This document shows, one piece after another, positions 9,296 through 18,006 of a stretch of 64,000 nucleotides of DNA; the first letter of the stretch is position 1, and every line of letters begins with the position of its first letter. The stretch lies in NCBI RefSeq assembly GCF_034039665.1, contig NZ_CP120131.1, positions 2,100,499 through 2,164,498 on the forward strand, given 5' to 3'. The stretch is from Mammaliicoccus sp. Dog046 (GTDB lineage: Bacteria; Bacillota; Bacilli; Staphylococcales; Staphylococcaceae). The position numbers and the translations under genes were made by a program. The notes beneath the pieces are model-generated. The model had not been told where the DNA came from, did no database searches, and saw only the letters and a program-made list of their open reading frames with translations.

Positions 9296-11050
9296 TCATA
9301 ATTTTAAATCTATGCGTGTCCATTCTCTCAAACTATTAACCATAAATACTTCATGCGTTTGATTTTTAATACCATTAATTAGTGTTTTTACTTCTATCGT
9401 TTGTTCTTTAAGTATACCTTGTTTAATAAGTGACTGTCTCATACAACCATTTAACATCTGACCTTCATAGGGTGGTGTTATATATGAATCATCTACTTTA
9501 ACAACGACATTGCCAATATTAAATTCTGTAATTTCAGATGCTTCATTATAATATAAAACTACATCCGTTTCTCCATCATGTGCAAAATGTTGTCGTTCCG
9601 TTGTTTTATTTGTGATAAATACAGGCGGTACCGTTTGTGCTTTCTTTAATATAGAAGTGAGTGGTTGATCAGAATCAATGAGCTGTTGTAAATCAACATC
9701 GAATTCACCTTGTTGTGTTAATTCGACTCGCAATTTGTAAGTACCTACTTTACTACTTTGTTCCGCTTCATTCAACACCTGTTCCCATCGTTCTAATTGA
9801 AACGGTATATTTAAATCATTAGCACTTTGTGAAATACGATTTGTATGTTCAGCACGCCTTTGAATGACACCATCTACCATTCTCATTGTCTCTATTAAAT
9901 GTACATTTGAGCTTTGTAGTATTTTAGATTTCATTTTGAACTCCTTGATTTCAGATTCTGCAACAGAGTCTATCGTAATCCCTGCACCTACACCGTACAC
10001 GGCATGGTCACGCCTTTGATGAATCGTTCTAATCGGGACGTTAAATACCATTCTTCCGTCCGGCATTAAAATACCGATTGTTCCACAATATATGCCTCTT
10101 GGTTGTTGTTCAAGCATTTTAATGATTTTCATTGTAGATTCTTTTGGTGCACCTGTAATGGAACCACATGGGAATAACGCTTGAAGCATATTCAATAAAT
10201 GATGATTTTCTTTCAATTGACCAGTAATTGTACTCGTCATTTGATATACGGTTTGGTATTTTTCTATTTCAAATAATGATTTTGTTGTTACAGTCCCCGT
10301 AATAGAAATTTTACTTAAATCATTCCTTAACAAATCAACGATCATTACATTTTCTGCCCTGTCTTTTTTAGACGCTTTTAATGCTAGAAAATTATCAGCA
10401 TCTTCAGTTTCATTACTTCCTCGCGCAATCGTACCTTTCATTGGTTTCGTCAACAATATATGCGCCACTTGTTCATAAGGGCCATATTGGAAGAACAGTT
10501 CTGGAGATATCGACATCATTGTTTCATCTTCATGTTCGATATACGCTTTATAATCCCCATTTGAAGCTGAAATTAAATTTAAAAAATACGCATACGTATT
10601 AGTAATTGGCTGTGCCTTTAATCGGGTCGTATAGTTGACTTGATACGTATTTCCTAATGTAATTTGGTCTTGAATCTCTTTAATGTGATTCGCAATTTCA
10701 TCATCTGTATGTGTAGCTGTCCATTTGATATGCTCTTGTTGATATTGTTCAACTCTTTCCTCAAAATGTTCAACTGGTTGATGAAACACTTGCATCACGC
10801 CGTAATTCCCTGCTTCATTCGATGAAACAGCTAACGATGCATCAAAAGCTGGCGCGCTTTCGTATGGCAATGTTAATACAACATAATATCCACGTTCTTG
10901 ATATTGTGTTGCTTGTTCGATTAAAGTTGGGACATCATCCAACTGTTTCGCAACATATTGCTTAACCGGATGTTCAAATTTTAAATCCAGTTGTTCCACA
11001 TTTTGTTGGTCATACATGTATTTATACTGTATATGTGTCTTCAACTTCAA
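9296..11050 (-). CDS. pabB: Fused aminodeoxychorismate synthase component I / aminodeoxychorismate lyase
   Basis: A 584-residue fusion that makes p-aminobenzoate for folate. Residues up to about 370 form the chorismate-binding domain: TKPMKGTIARG, GSITGAPKES and CGTIGILMPDG are typical. The remaining part is a class IV aminotransferase-type lyase domain with LIETMR, an NKTTERQH segment and GQMLNGCMR. The start appears to be TTG: GGAAGG lies six bases upstream, inside the end of pabA, and the genes overlap by 29 bp, suggesting coupled translation. An ATG 11 codons later is the alternative. Fusion of PabB and PabC is common in Firmicutes. Confidence 0.92.
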   Translation of the reverse strand: MKLKTHIQYKYMYDQQNVEQLDLKFEHPVKQYVAKQLDDVPTLIEQATQYQERGYYVVLTLPYESAPAFDASLAVSSNEAGNYGVMQVFHQPVEHFEERVEQYQQEHIKWTATHTDDEIANHIKEIQDQITLGNTYQVNYTTRLKAQPITNTYAYFLNLISASNGDYKAYIEHEDETMMSISPELFFQYGPYEQVAHILLTKPMKGTIARGSNETEDADNFLALKASKKDRAENVMIVDLLRNDLSKISITGTVTTKSLFEIEKYQTVYQMTSTITGQLKENHHLLNMLQALFPCGSITGAPKESTMKIIKMLEQQPRGIYCGTIGILMPDGRMVFNVPIRTIHQRRDHAVYGVGAGITIDSVAESEIKEFKMKSKILQSSNVHLIETMRMVDGVIQRRAEHTNRISQSANDLNIPFQLERWEQVLNEAEQSSKVGTYKLRVELTQQGEFDVDLQQLIDSDQPLTSILKKAQTVPPVFITNKTTERQHFAHDGETDVVLYYNEASEITEFNIGNVVVKVDDSYITPPYEGQMLNGCMRQSLIKQGILKEQTIEVKTLINGIKNQTHEVFMVNSLREWTRIDLKL

Positions 11051-11624
11051 CGCCTACCTTCCTTAAGAAGTTTGCAAATTGTTCCATCCCAAATTCGCTT
11101 AAAATAGATTCCGGATGATATTGTACTGCTTCAATCGGTAATGAACGATGACGTATCGCCATAGGAATGTCATCTTCACTGTACGCAGTGACAATAAAAT
11201 CTTCCGGGATCTGATTTTTATCTGCAATTAATGAATGATAACGCGTTACTTGAAATGACTGTGGCAAATCTTCAAAAATACCTTCCCCATCATGACTAAT
11301 ACTTGTCGTATGTCCATGTATTGGACGTAATCCTTTAATGACATTGCCACCAAATGCAGATATCAATAATTGAAACCCTAAACACACGCCTAAGATAGGT
11401 ATATCTTTATAAACTTCGATTATAGAAGATTTTAAATTCACATAATCATCTGGATGTCCTGGTCCAGGAGAGATAATAATCACTTTTGGGTTTATGTCTT
11501 TCATTTTATCAAATGTCACTTCTTCAGATTTCAACACACAAATATCACTATTGTTGGTAATCACTTTAATATATTCGATGATATTGTATGTAAATGAATC
11601 ATGGTTATCGATCATCATTATCAT
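11022..11624 (-). CDS. pabA: Aminodeoxychorismate synthase glutaminase component
   Basis: Class I glutamine amidotransferase of 200 residues that supplies ammonia to PabB. The nucleophile cysteine lies in GVCLGFQ, and the His/Glu pair in QYHPES completes the triad; the oxyanion-loop PGPGHP is present. The extended C-terminus overlaps the pabBC start. The exact start is unclear because several ATG codons (MIMM) follow each other and no strong ribosome site is visible. It is transcribed divergently from queC. Confidence 0.93.
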   Translation of the reverse strand: MIMMIDNHDSFTYNIIEYIKVITNNSDICVLKSEEVTFDKMKDINPKVIIISPGPGHPDDYVNLKSSIIEVYKDIPILGVCLGFQLLISAFGGNVIKGLRPIHGHTTSISHDGEGIFEDLPQSFQVTRYHSLIADKNQIPEDFIVTAYSEDDIPMAIRHRSLPIEAVQYHPESILSEFGMEQFANFLRKVGVEVEDTYTV

Positions 11625-11727
11625 ATGTATACACGCTCTGCTTTCCTAAATTTCAAACTAATCATAACATACTCTAAACTTGCTTTTACACAATGATTAT
11701 ATTATCATTTGTATATTCAATAAACTC

Positions 11728-11763
11728 AGAGGTTACTAGCTTACACCCTCTATAAAAAACTAG
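11728..11763 (+). promoter_or_regulatory. preQ1-I riboswitch upstream of queC
   Basis: The P1 stem AGAGG (11728–11732) pairs with CCTCT (11747–11751), enclosing a TTACTAGCTTACAC-type loop. An A-rich tail AAAAAACTAG ends in CTAG able to pair with the loop CTAG (11736–11739), the H-type pseudoknot of class I preQ1 aptamers. This is known to bind prequeuosine-1 and lower expression of queuosine genes, matching the queCDE operon 65 bp downstream. Confidence 0.93.
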
Positions 11764-11820
11764 ACACACACGTCTACCTTTTTTATAGAAGGCAGGCTTT
11801 TTTTATGCCTTTATAAAGGA
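11761..11820 (+). promoter_or_regulatory. Expression platform of the preQ1 riboswitch
   Basis: A hairpin TAGAC(N6)GTCTA (11761–11776) followed by TTTTTT looks like a weak intrinsic terminator, and its 5' arm shares bases with the pseudoknot tail. A second hairpin AAGGCA…TGCCTT (11789–11811) is followed by CCTTTATAAAGG, which can mask the AAAGGAG ribosome site of queC. Control could be transcriptional, translational or both. Confidence 0.6.
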
Positions 11821-11828
11821 GAAACATC

Positions 11829-12497
11829 ATGTCAGAAACATTAAAAAATGAAAAAGCACTCGTTGTATTTAGTGGTGGACAAGATAGTACGACGTGTCTT
11901 TTTTATGCAAAAGCACATTTCAAGGAAGTTGAGTTAGTCACTTTTCAATATGGACAGAGACATGACTTAGAAATTAAAGTTGCCGAAAGTATCGCTCAAG
12001 AACAAGGATTAAAGCATCATTTACTTGATATGTCTTTACTTTCACAATTGTCACCAAATGCATTAACAGATCATTCTATGACAATTGAAAACGATGAGAA
12101 CGGTATACCTAATACATTTGTTCCTGCAAGAAATTTATTATTCTTATCTTTTGCTGGGGCACTCGCTTATCAAATCGGCGCAAAACATATTATTACAGGT
12201 GTATGTGAAACTGATTTTAGTGGATATCCAGATTGTAGAGATAGTTTCATTAAATCAATGAACTTATCATTAAACTTATCTATGGATAAAGACTTTGTGA
12301 TTCACACACCTCTTATGTGGTTAAATAAAAAAGAAACTTGGGCACTAAGTGATCAATTAGGTGCACTTGATTATGTAAGAGAAAAAACACTGACTTGTTA
12401 TAATGGTGTTATGAGTGATGGCTGTGGAGAATGCCCAGCATGCCAATTAAGAAAACAAGGTCTTGACCAATACCTCGAAACGAAAGGAAGTTTATAA
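11829..12497 (+). CDS. queC: 7-cyano-7-deazaguanine synthase QueC
   Basis: Converts 7-carboxy-7-deazaguanine to preQ0 with ATP and ammonia. The PP-loop SGGQDST is at the N-terminus, the substrate region reads [14 protein letters not shown], and a four-cysteine zinc site ([16 protein letters not shown]) closes the protein, all in 222 residues. TAAAGGAG lies before the ATG. The stop overlaps the queD start (TAATG), so translation is coupled. The preQ1 riboswitch upstream makes it a feedback-controlled operon leader. Confidence 0.97.
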   Translation: MSETLKNEKALVVFSGGQDSTTCLFYAKAHFKEVELVTFQYGQRHDLEIKVAESIAQEQGLKHHLLDMSLLSQLSPNALTDHSMTIENDENGIPNTFVPARNLLFLSFAGALAYQIGAKHIITGVCETDFSGYPDCRDSFIKSMNLSLNLSMDKDFVIHTPLMWLNKKETWALSDQLGALDYVREKTLTCYNGVMSDGCGECPACQLRKQGLDQYLETKGSL

Positions 12498-12928
12498 TGC
12501 TACAACAAATATACCCTAGCGTACAACATCCATATGCTTTCGAATTAAATAAAGATTTTAACTTTTCTAGTGCACACTACATTCCATTTGATGAAGCTGG
12601 TAAATGCAAAAACATTCACGGGCATACTTATTTTGTTAACTTAACTATTGCAGGTAACGAATTAGATAAGATGGGATTTCTCGTAAACTTTAGCGAATTA
12701 AAAACGTTAATACACAAACGTTATGATCACAAATTACTTAATGATTTTGATGAATTTAAAGATCATAGCCCTTCTACAGAACAAGTTGCACAGACGATAT
12801 ATAAAATCGTACAAGAATCTTTAGATCAACGTGACAATAAGCCACAATGCGTTCAAGTATTTGTAAGAGAAACACCTACAAGTTATGTTGTGTATCGTCC
12901 TGTAAATCAAGGAGATAACCATGCCTAA
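12497..12928 (+). CDS. queD: 6-carboxy-5,6,7,8-tetrahydropterin synthase QueD
   Basis: A 143-residue PTPS-family enzyme for the second step of queuosine precursor synthesis. Zinc ligands His27, His41 and His43 and the catalytic Cys37 are visible in FSSAHYIPF and GKCKNIHGHTY. The C-terminal Glu motif RETPTSYVVY is present. It overlaps queC by one base and queE by eight. Confidence 0.96.
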   Translation: MLQQIYPSVQHPYAFELNKDFNFSSAHYIPFDEAGKCKNIHGHTYFVNLTIAGNELDKMGFLVNFSELKTLIHKRYDHKLLNDFDEFKDHSPSTEQVAQTIYKIVQESLDQRDNKPQCVQVFVRETPTSYVVYRPVNQGDNHA

Positions 12929-13631
12929 AATACCTGTACTAGAAATGTTCGGCCCAACAATACAAGGCGAAGGGGCAGTGATTGGTAAGAAAACGATGTT
13001 TGTCAGAACGAGTGGCTGTGACTACCGTTGTAGTTGGTGTGATTCAAGTTTCACTTGGGACGGCTCTGCTAAGGACGACATTCGTTTATTAGAACCCGAA
13101 GAAATCATCGCCGAATTAGATGCACTTGCGCCACAACGATATCAACATGTTACGATTTCTGGAGGAAATCCAGCATTGATTAAAAATATCGGTCCATTAG
13201 TTGAAGCGTTAAATGAAAGAAACATTCAGACTGCTTTAGAAACACAAGGATCTAAATTTCAATCGTGGATGACGCAAATTGATGACTTAACTATCAGCCC
13301 TAAACCACCAAGTTCAGGTATGAAACCAAACTTACCTATCCTTGATGATGTGATATCACAGTGTGTTGAAGAAAGTCTTTCATTAAAAGTCGTTGTATTC
13401 GATGACGATGACTATCAATTCGCTAAAGATATACATGCAAGATACCCGTCTATCCCGTTCTATGTACAAGTCGGAAATCCTTATTTAGACGATCGCGTTT
13501 CGAATCATACTGAAAAGCTACTAGAAAAATACGAAGCATTAATTGATAAAGTTATGAACGACACGCTCAATGACATATATGTATTACCTCAATTACACAC
13601 ATTGCTTTGGAGCAATAAAAAAGGCGTATAA
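12921..13631 (+). CDS. queE: 7-carboxy-7-deazaguanine synthase QueE
   Basis: Radical SAM enzyme of 236 residues. The cluster-binding cysteines are Cys33, Cys37 and Cys40 in SGCDYRCSWCDSSF, with the SAM-binding TISGGNPA following. It performs the ring contraction that gives 7-carboxy-7-deazaguanine. GGAGATAACC upstream of the ATG is the ribosome site inside queD. The operon ends directly after it in a long perfect terminator. Confidence 0.96.
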   Translation: MPKIPVLEMFGPTIQGEGAVIGKKTMFVRTSGCDYRCSWCDSSFTWDGSAKDDIRLLEPEEIIAELDALAPQRYQHVTISGGNPALIKNIGPLVEALNERNIQTALETQGSKFQSWMTQIDDLTISPKPPSSGMKPNLPILDDVISQCVEESLSLKVVVFDDDDYQFAKDIHARYPSIPFYVQVGNPYLDDRVSNHTEKLLEKYEALIDKVMNDTLNDIYVLPQLHTLLWSNKKGV

Positions 13632-13660
13632 CATTTCCTAGGAAATGTTATACGCTTTTT
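13624..13660. terminator. Bidirectional terminator between queE and the DUF1129 gene
   Basis: A perfect 32-bp palindrome (13624–13655, arms starting GCGTATAACATTTCC) is flanked by A and T runs, serving both convergent genes. Confidence 0.95.
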
Positions 13661-13661
13661 C

Positions 13662-14327
13662 TTATTTCGTTTTCTTTTTCGTTAATTTATAAACAATGAA
13701 TATGATTAAACTAAGCGCAATGAAGACCCATCCAGGTATATCCACCAGCATCTTATTTTTAAAAATCATATACGGTACTAACATTAATAGCGCAGGTAAT
13801 ATACCTACTACAACACCAGAATACAGCATTTCTTTATATTGTTTAAACTTCGTCTGATCGAAGATATATCGTTGAATGCCACTATATAACAATTTGATAA
13901 TGATGTACCCACCAATTGGTACCATTATGATTAACAATAAAGTTGAGATAACAGGTGTCTTACTATTCGTAAACATTAATACTAAACCTGTAATGATAAA
14001 ATAAATACTATAGAAATATGAAATCCCCATGTACAACATTTTAAAAATGGCTTTTCGAGATTCATTCGGTAATGCTTTTAATATTTCATCAGCATGTCCT
14101 TTAACATCATGACCGAAAAATTCAATTGCAGAGCTGCCATTAGAAACCGATTCTAATAAATGGTCTAATACATCCATCAATATCACTTCAGTTTCGTGTT
14201 CACTTACCCTTAAATCTGTTCTTAAATATAACAAGAAATTTTCGTAAACTTTTAAATCTTCTTCATTTAATTGTTTTCTCTTTATATTATTTTCTTCGAT
14301 CAATTGTTTCGTCGTTCTTGTTGTCAT
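13662..14327 (-). CDS. DUF1129-like membrane protein, PadR-associated
   Basis: A 221-residue protein: an N-terminal soluble helical region (about residues 1–95, starting with TTKQLIEENNIKRKQLNEED) followed by four membrane helices. This two-part layout is typical of the DUF1129 family. A paralogue of the same design is at 47042–47725. It starts three bases after the PadR gene on the same strand, so the regulator almost certainly controls it. Function is unknown; membrane proteins paired with PadR often relate to envelope stress or export. Confidence 0.8.
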   Translation of the reverse strand: MTTRTTKQLIEENNIKRKQLNEEDLKVYENFLLYLRTDLRVSEHETEVILMDVLDHLLESVSNGSSAIEFFGHDVKGHADEILKALPNESRKAIFKMLYMGISYFYSIYFIITGLVLMFTNSKTPVISTLLLIIMVPIGGYIIIKLLYSGIQRYIFDQTKFKQYKEMLYSGVVVGILPALLMLVPYMIFKNKMLVDIPGWVFIALSLIIFIVYKLTKKKTK

Positions 14328-14329
14328 CT

Positions 14330-14656
14330 TTAGTACTCCTTTTTTAATAAAGCATTAATTGGTGCTTGCATTTGATTCCATTCGTGCTTAACGGTATCTA
14401 ATTCTTTTTTTCCGTCTTCAGTGATGTAATAATATTTTCTCTTTGGTCCTTTTTCACTCGTTTGAAATTCACTATAAATCAACTGCTTATTTAACAACCT
14501 CAGTAAAATAGGATAAATAGTACCTTCACTCACATCTTTAAAATGACGTTCGTTTAATATCTTCGACAGTTCATAACCGTATACGGGTTGCGTTTCAATG
14601 ATTGCCAATATACACGCATCCAACAGACCCTTTCGCATTTGTGTTCTTATGGACAT
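14330..14656 (-). CDS. PadR family transcriptional regulator
   Basis: About 108 residues forming a winged helix: LLDACILAIIETQPVYGYEL and SEGTIYPILLRLLNKQLI are the characteristic PadR helix-turn-helix segments, followed by a wing with GPKRKYYYITEDGK and a short dimerisation helix. I use the ATG at 14656 (MSIRTQMRKG) because AGAGG lies eight bases upstream; a TTG six codons earlier has no such site. PadR proteins usually repress their own operon, here with the DUF1129 gene. Confidence 0.9.
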   Translation of the reverse strand: MSIRTQMRKGLLDACILAIIETQPVYGYELSKILNERHFKDVSEGTIYPILLRLLNKQLIYSEFQTSEKGPKRKYYYITEDGKKELDTVKHEWNQMQAPINALLKKEY

Positions 14657-14829
14657 AGACTCAACCTCTTCCAATTCACATAACTACTTTGTATTACAAG
14701 TTAGTATGATTGTATCATATTATTTTCCACACTCATAGTGCCTTTAAAGTTCTTCAAATATATATTAAGTGCTTAAATGTTAAGTTATTGTTATAATTCT
14801 TAGAGACTAGTTTAAGGTAGGAGACAGAT

Positions 14830-15471
14830 ATGGCATTTCTCGTTTCAATTAATATCATACTGTGTATCGTCTTAATGTCATATAACTATGTAGTCATGAA
14901 TAAGAAAAAGCGTATCAATCATTACGCCATTTCAATAACAATTGCTTTGAATGGTTTAATATCCTTTATAATCATCAAAGAAATCAATTTCATCACGATC
15001 GCTGTAACAGCAATGTTACTTATATGGGCATTCATACATACATGGATTCAAATTAAATATGCTCCAAATATTATAGAAAACCAATTTTTCGTACTATATA
15101 TCATTACAATTGTATTTAGCATGTCTTTAAACATTGTTTATTTAGACAGTAAACTTTCAATTTATCAATCTGTACCTTATTTCGGTGTCAGTTTATTTAT
15201 TTTCGGACAAATCATCGCTTACCTTTCTTTATTTACGAAAGCAATTGAAGCAGATGGTAAACGATTAGCTAAAATGTATCAACAAGGTATATACAGATAC
15301 TTTATCCATCCACAATTAGTAGGAGAAGTCATGTTCACCTTATCATTAATATGTATGATTGTACTTACACCACATTGGTTCCTTCTTGTCCCTGTATTTC
15401 TTTTTTATATTACTTTTATTTTATGGCAAAAATTATTCAAAACAACATACTATGTTTCGGCAGATTCATAA
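14830..15471 (+). CDS. Integral membrane protein with ICMT/PEMT-like C-terminus
   Basis: A 213-residue protein with about six or seven hydrophobic helices. Near the C-terminus GIYRYFIHPQLVGE matches the pattern seen in isoprenylcysteine and phospholipid methyltransferases (GLYRYVRHPQYLG-like), which binds S-adenosylmethionine. The catalytic activity is inference; no partner gene indicates a substrate. AGGAGACAG precedes the ATG. It stands divergently to the padR gene with a 173-bp spacer. Confidence 0.65.
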   Translation: MAFLVSINIILCIVLMSYNYVVMNKKKRINHYAISITIALNGLISFIIIKEINFITIAVTAMLLIWAFIHTWIQIKYAPNIIENQFFVLYIITIVFSMSLNIVYLDSKLSIYQSVPYFGVSLFIFGQIIAYLSLFTKAIEADGKRLAKMYQQGIYRYFIHPQLVGEVMFTLSLICMIVLTPHWFLLVPVFLFYITFILWQKLFKTTYYVSADS

Positions 15472-15514
15472 AGGGTAATTGTAGACAGACAAGATAAACT
15501 AAGGAGGTACGCTC

Positions 15515-15766
15515 ATGGGCTTTATATTAATGTTAATTGTAGGCGGTCTGATTGGTTGGCTAGCAGGTGTCATTTTAGGTAAAGACATTCCTGGTGGCAT
15601 CATTGGTAACATCATCGCCGGTTTAATCGGTTCAGCAATCGGTGGCGCATTATTAGGTGATTTAGGTCCAGTATGGGGTGGCGTAGCAATTATACCAGCT
15701 TTAATTGGTTCAATCATTTTAATACTTGTACTATCATTCATCTTAAAATTAATTAGAAAAAAATAG
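15515..15766 (+). CDS. GlsB/YeaQ/YmgE family stress membrane protein
   Basis: An 83-residue, three-helix membrane protein rich in Gly and Ile, with GWLAGVILG and NIIAGLIGSAIGGALLGD repeats that form glycine zippers typical of the transglycosylase-associated/GlsB family. A perfect AAGGAGG lies eight bases before the ATG. Such proteins accumulate under general stress in Gram-positives; the molecular role is not settled. Confidence 0.88.
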   Translation: MGFILMLIVGGLIGWLAGVILGKDIPGGIIGNIIAGLIGSAIGGALLGDLGPVWGGVAIIPALIGSIILILVLSFILKLIRKK

Positions 15767-15803
15767 TAACAACTAAGTTTTGAATAAAATTACTAAATGA
15801 AAA

Positions 15804-15837
15804 GAAGGCACGGAATAAAATTCCATGCCTTTTTTCG
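15804..15837 (+). terminator. Terminator after the GlsB-type gene
   Basis: AAGGCACGGAA and TTCCATGCCTT form a stem with an internal mismatch, followed by TTTTT. Confidence 0.85.
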
Positions 15838-15884
15838 TTTGCAATATAGGCCAATCCTCTTCTCTATTCCTAAAAAAATTCTTT

Positions 15885-16309
15885 TAAAGAGATTGTTTTC
15901 TAAAACTATCTCGTTAGCGTGTCATTTTCTCACATTTTGTAATTCAATTAGGCTTTTATATGGGCTGTTTCCGTTCTAACGGGATTGTTTTTCAGAACTA
16001 TCTCGTTAGATTTTCTAACAGGATTGTTTTCTAAAACTATCTCGTTAGCGTGTCATTTTCTCACATTTTGTAATTCAATTAGGCTTTTATATGGGCTATT
16101 TCCGTTCTAACGGGATTGTTTTTCAGAACTATCTCGTTAGATTTTCTAACAGGATTGTTTTCTAAAACTATCTCGTTAACGTGTCATTTTCTCACATTTT
16201 ACAGTTCATTTGGGCTTTTCACTGTCTATTTTTGCTCTAACGGGATTGTTTCCATGAACTATCTCGTTAGAATTTCTAATAAGATTGTTTTCTAAAACTA
16301 TCTCGTTAG
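15885..16309. repeat. Family A hairpin repeats, array A1 (seven hairpins)
   Basis: Seven ~34-bp hairpin units lie at about 15885 (degenerate), 15976, 16015, 16107, 16146, 16237 and 16276. Each begins CTAACGGGATTG or CTAACAGGATTG and ends ACTATCTCGTTAG, so the ends pair. Units come in pairs separated by five bases; pairs repeat every 130–131 bp with a conserved ~58-bp linker containing TTTTCTCACATTTTGTA and GGCTTTT. The array ends GTTAGCCA like other family A arrays, but no family C array follows. It lies between the GlsB gene and the convergent ywiC-like gene. Confidence 0.93.
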
Positions 16310-16358
16310 CCATATATAAGTATTTTAGACATAGAATAAATTTCGCGCCTTCCTTATT

Positions 16359-17078
16359 TTAATGTAAATAAATAATTCCAATGATTAATATGAAAACTGA
16401 ATTAACTATCTCTATTATACCTACATGCATGATTTTTATATTTTTACCATACAACAGTACAGCTCTAATTAAACTAGGCAGATACATCACCATTATCAAT
16501 GGACTGATCATTAGTCCAATTACTACTAGACATAAATGATATATCCAAGAACTCCACTTATACAGTGCTGATTTCTTTTCTCTAATCATTGTTTTAACAT
16601 ATAAAATAGTTCCAAAATAATAAAGGAAACTTAAAATAAAAACAGGAAACCATATTTGAATTGATGTGATTGAAACATTTAATATTGTACTCAAAACACC
16701 AAACAAACAAAAGATGGACACAGCAATTAAATCATTTGTAAATGCACGTTCTTTTTTATTTTTTGCAAAGTAAGCGTTCATTAACGAAAGTGGCACCATT
16801 AATATAAAAATCATTAACGTCTCTCGTTTGTACAATATAATTGGAATGAACGAGAATATTACTATTAGTAAAAATATACTCGCTGTCATCAAATAGCCTG
16901 AATCTTTTTTTCGTTTCTTTAAATAGAAAAAGATTTGATCACTCATAAAATATGATGCTAATAAACCTAAATATAATAATAAATGATAAAACGTAAAACC
17001 ACTTACAGCGATACCAAATGCAATCGGTATGATAATCATCGACCATACGCCATGTTGATTAGGCTTTTTAAATTTCAT
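16359..17078 (-). CDS. YwiC-like integral membrane protein
   Basis: About 239 residues, almost entirely hydrophobic helices, beginning MKFKKPNQHGVWSMIIIP; the KPNQHG-W-M opening is typical of the YwiC-like family. The start at 17078 has GGAGGTG nine bases upstream. The longer reading frame, 22 codons further out, lacks a ribosome site. B. subtilis ywiC lies near nitrate/anaerobic genes, but no such context is present here, so function is unknown. Confidence 0.8.
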   Translation of the reverse strand: MKFKKPNQHGVWSMIIIPIAFGIAVSGFTFYHLLLYLGLLASYFMSDQIFFYLKKRKKDSGYLMTASIFLLIVIFSFIPIILYKRETLMIFILMVPLSLMNAYFAKNKKERAFTNDLIAVSIFCLFGVLSTILNVSITSIQIWFPVFILSFLYYFGTILYVKTMIREKKSALYKWSSWIYHLCLVVIGLMISPLIMVMYLPSLIRAVLLYGKNIKIMHVGIIEIVNSVFILIIGIIYLH

Positions 17079-17165
17079 ATAAAAACACCTCCACATATTT
17101 ATTTTACTAAAAAATATTTTTTTAATATCTTTTAATTCAAACAAAAATGTGAAGGTTTTATTTTT

Positions 17166-17993
17166 TTATTTCATGTCACCAATTTTAACGTCATCTGGAT
17201 CTCTAAATTGTCGTTCATTTGTGTGTAGTGAATCAATTGCTTCTAAATCTTCTTTACTTAATTCAAAATCAAATACGTCAAAGTTCTCTTTAATTCTGTC
17301 ATCATTTTGTGACTTTGGAATAACGAGACGATTTTGTTGTAAATGCCATTTAATAATAATTTGTGCTGCAGTTTTACGATGTTTATCTGCTAGTGAACTT
17401 AATATAGGATTTTCAAGCCACTCTCCACCTCGCATCAACGGGCTCCATGCCATCACTTTAATCCCTTTACTTTCACAATAAGCTTGTAATTCTGCTTGGT
17501 TAAATAATGGATGCAATTCAACTTGATTAACCGCCGGAACAACCTCAGTTTCTGCCATTAATTTTTCTAAATGATGTTCTTTAAAGTTACATACACCAAT
17601 CGCTTTAACCTTTCCTTCTTTGTAAAGATGTTCTAAAGCTTTGTATGATTCGATAAATAATTCATCTTCTGGACATGGCCAATGAATTAAATACATATCT
17701 AAGTATTCAAGTTGTAATGCACGCATTGAGTCGTCAAATGCTTTCAATGTTTCATCATACCCTTGAAAATCGTTCCATAATTTCGTTGTAATGAATAAGT
17801 CTTCACGGTCAATATTGATATTCTTTAAAGCTGTACCTAGTGCTTTTTCATTCTTATAGAACCATGCTGTATCAATTGCTCTATAACCCGCATGAATAGC
17901 TGTAGTTACAACTCTTTCAACATCAGTCTCTTCAATTTTATATATGCCTAATCCTAACTCTGGAATTTCGATATTGTTATTTAACTTTACCAT
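17166..17993 (-). CDS. Aldo/keto reductase
   Basis: A 275-residue NADPH-dependent (alpha/beta)8 barrel oxidoreductase. The catalytic set is visible: Asp and Tyr in DTAWFY, Lys in TTKLWND and His in YLIHWPCP; the C-terminal IPKSQNDDRIKENFDV segment binds the NADP phosphate. The AKR5-like form reduces small aldehydes and ketones such as methylglyoxal; the natural substrate is unknown. I prefer the second ATG (MVKLNN) since AAGGAG lies nine bases upstream, against three for the first. It follows the rluF-like gene by 13 bp on the same strand. Confidence 0.92.
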   Translation of the reverse strand: MVKLNNNIEIPELGLGIYKIEETDVERVVTTAIHAGYRAIDTAWFYKNEKALGTALKNINIDREDLFITTKLWNDFQGYDETLKAFDDSMRALQLEYLDMYLIHWPCPEDELFIESYKALEHLYKEGKVKAIGVCNFKEHHLEKLMAETEVVPAVNQVELHPLFNQAELQAYCESKGIKVMAWSPLMRGGEWLENPILSSLADKHRKTAAQIIIKWHLQQNRLVIPKSQNDDRIKENFDVFDFELSKEDLEAIDSLHTNERQFRDPDDVKIGDMK

Positions 17994-18006
17994 GTACATC
18001 CGCTCC

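Noticed and set aside
15885-16309. Family A arrays as CRISPR
   Set aside because: Spacing looks CRISPR-like, but the sequences between the hairpins are conserved copies of one another and no cas genes are in the window.
15782-16350. Possible flanking duplication (GAATAAAATT-like) around array A1
   Set aside because: The similarity between the terminator region near 15813 and 16333 is imperfect and AT-rich; too weak to call a target-site duplication.
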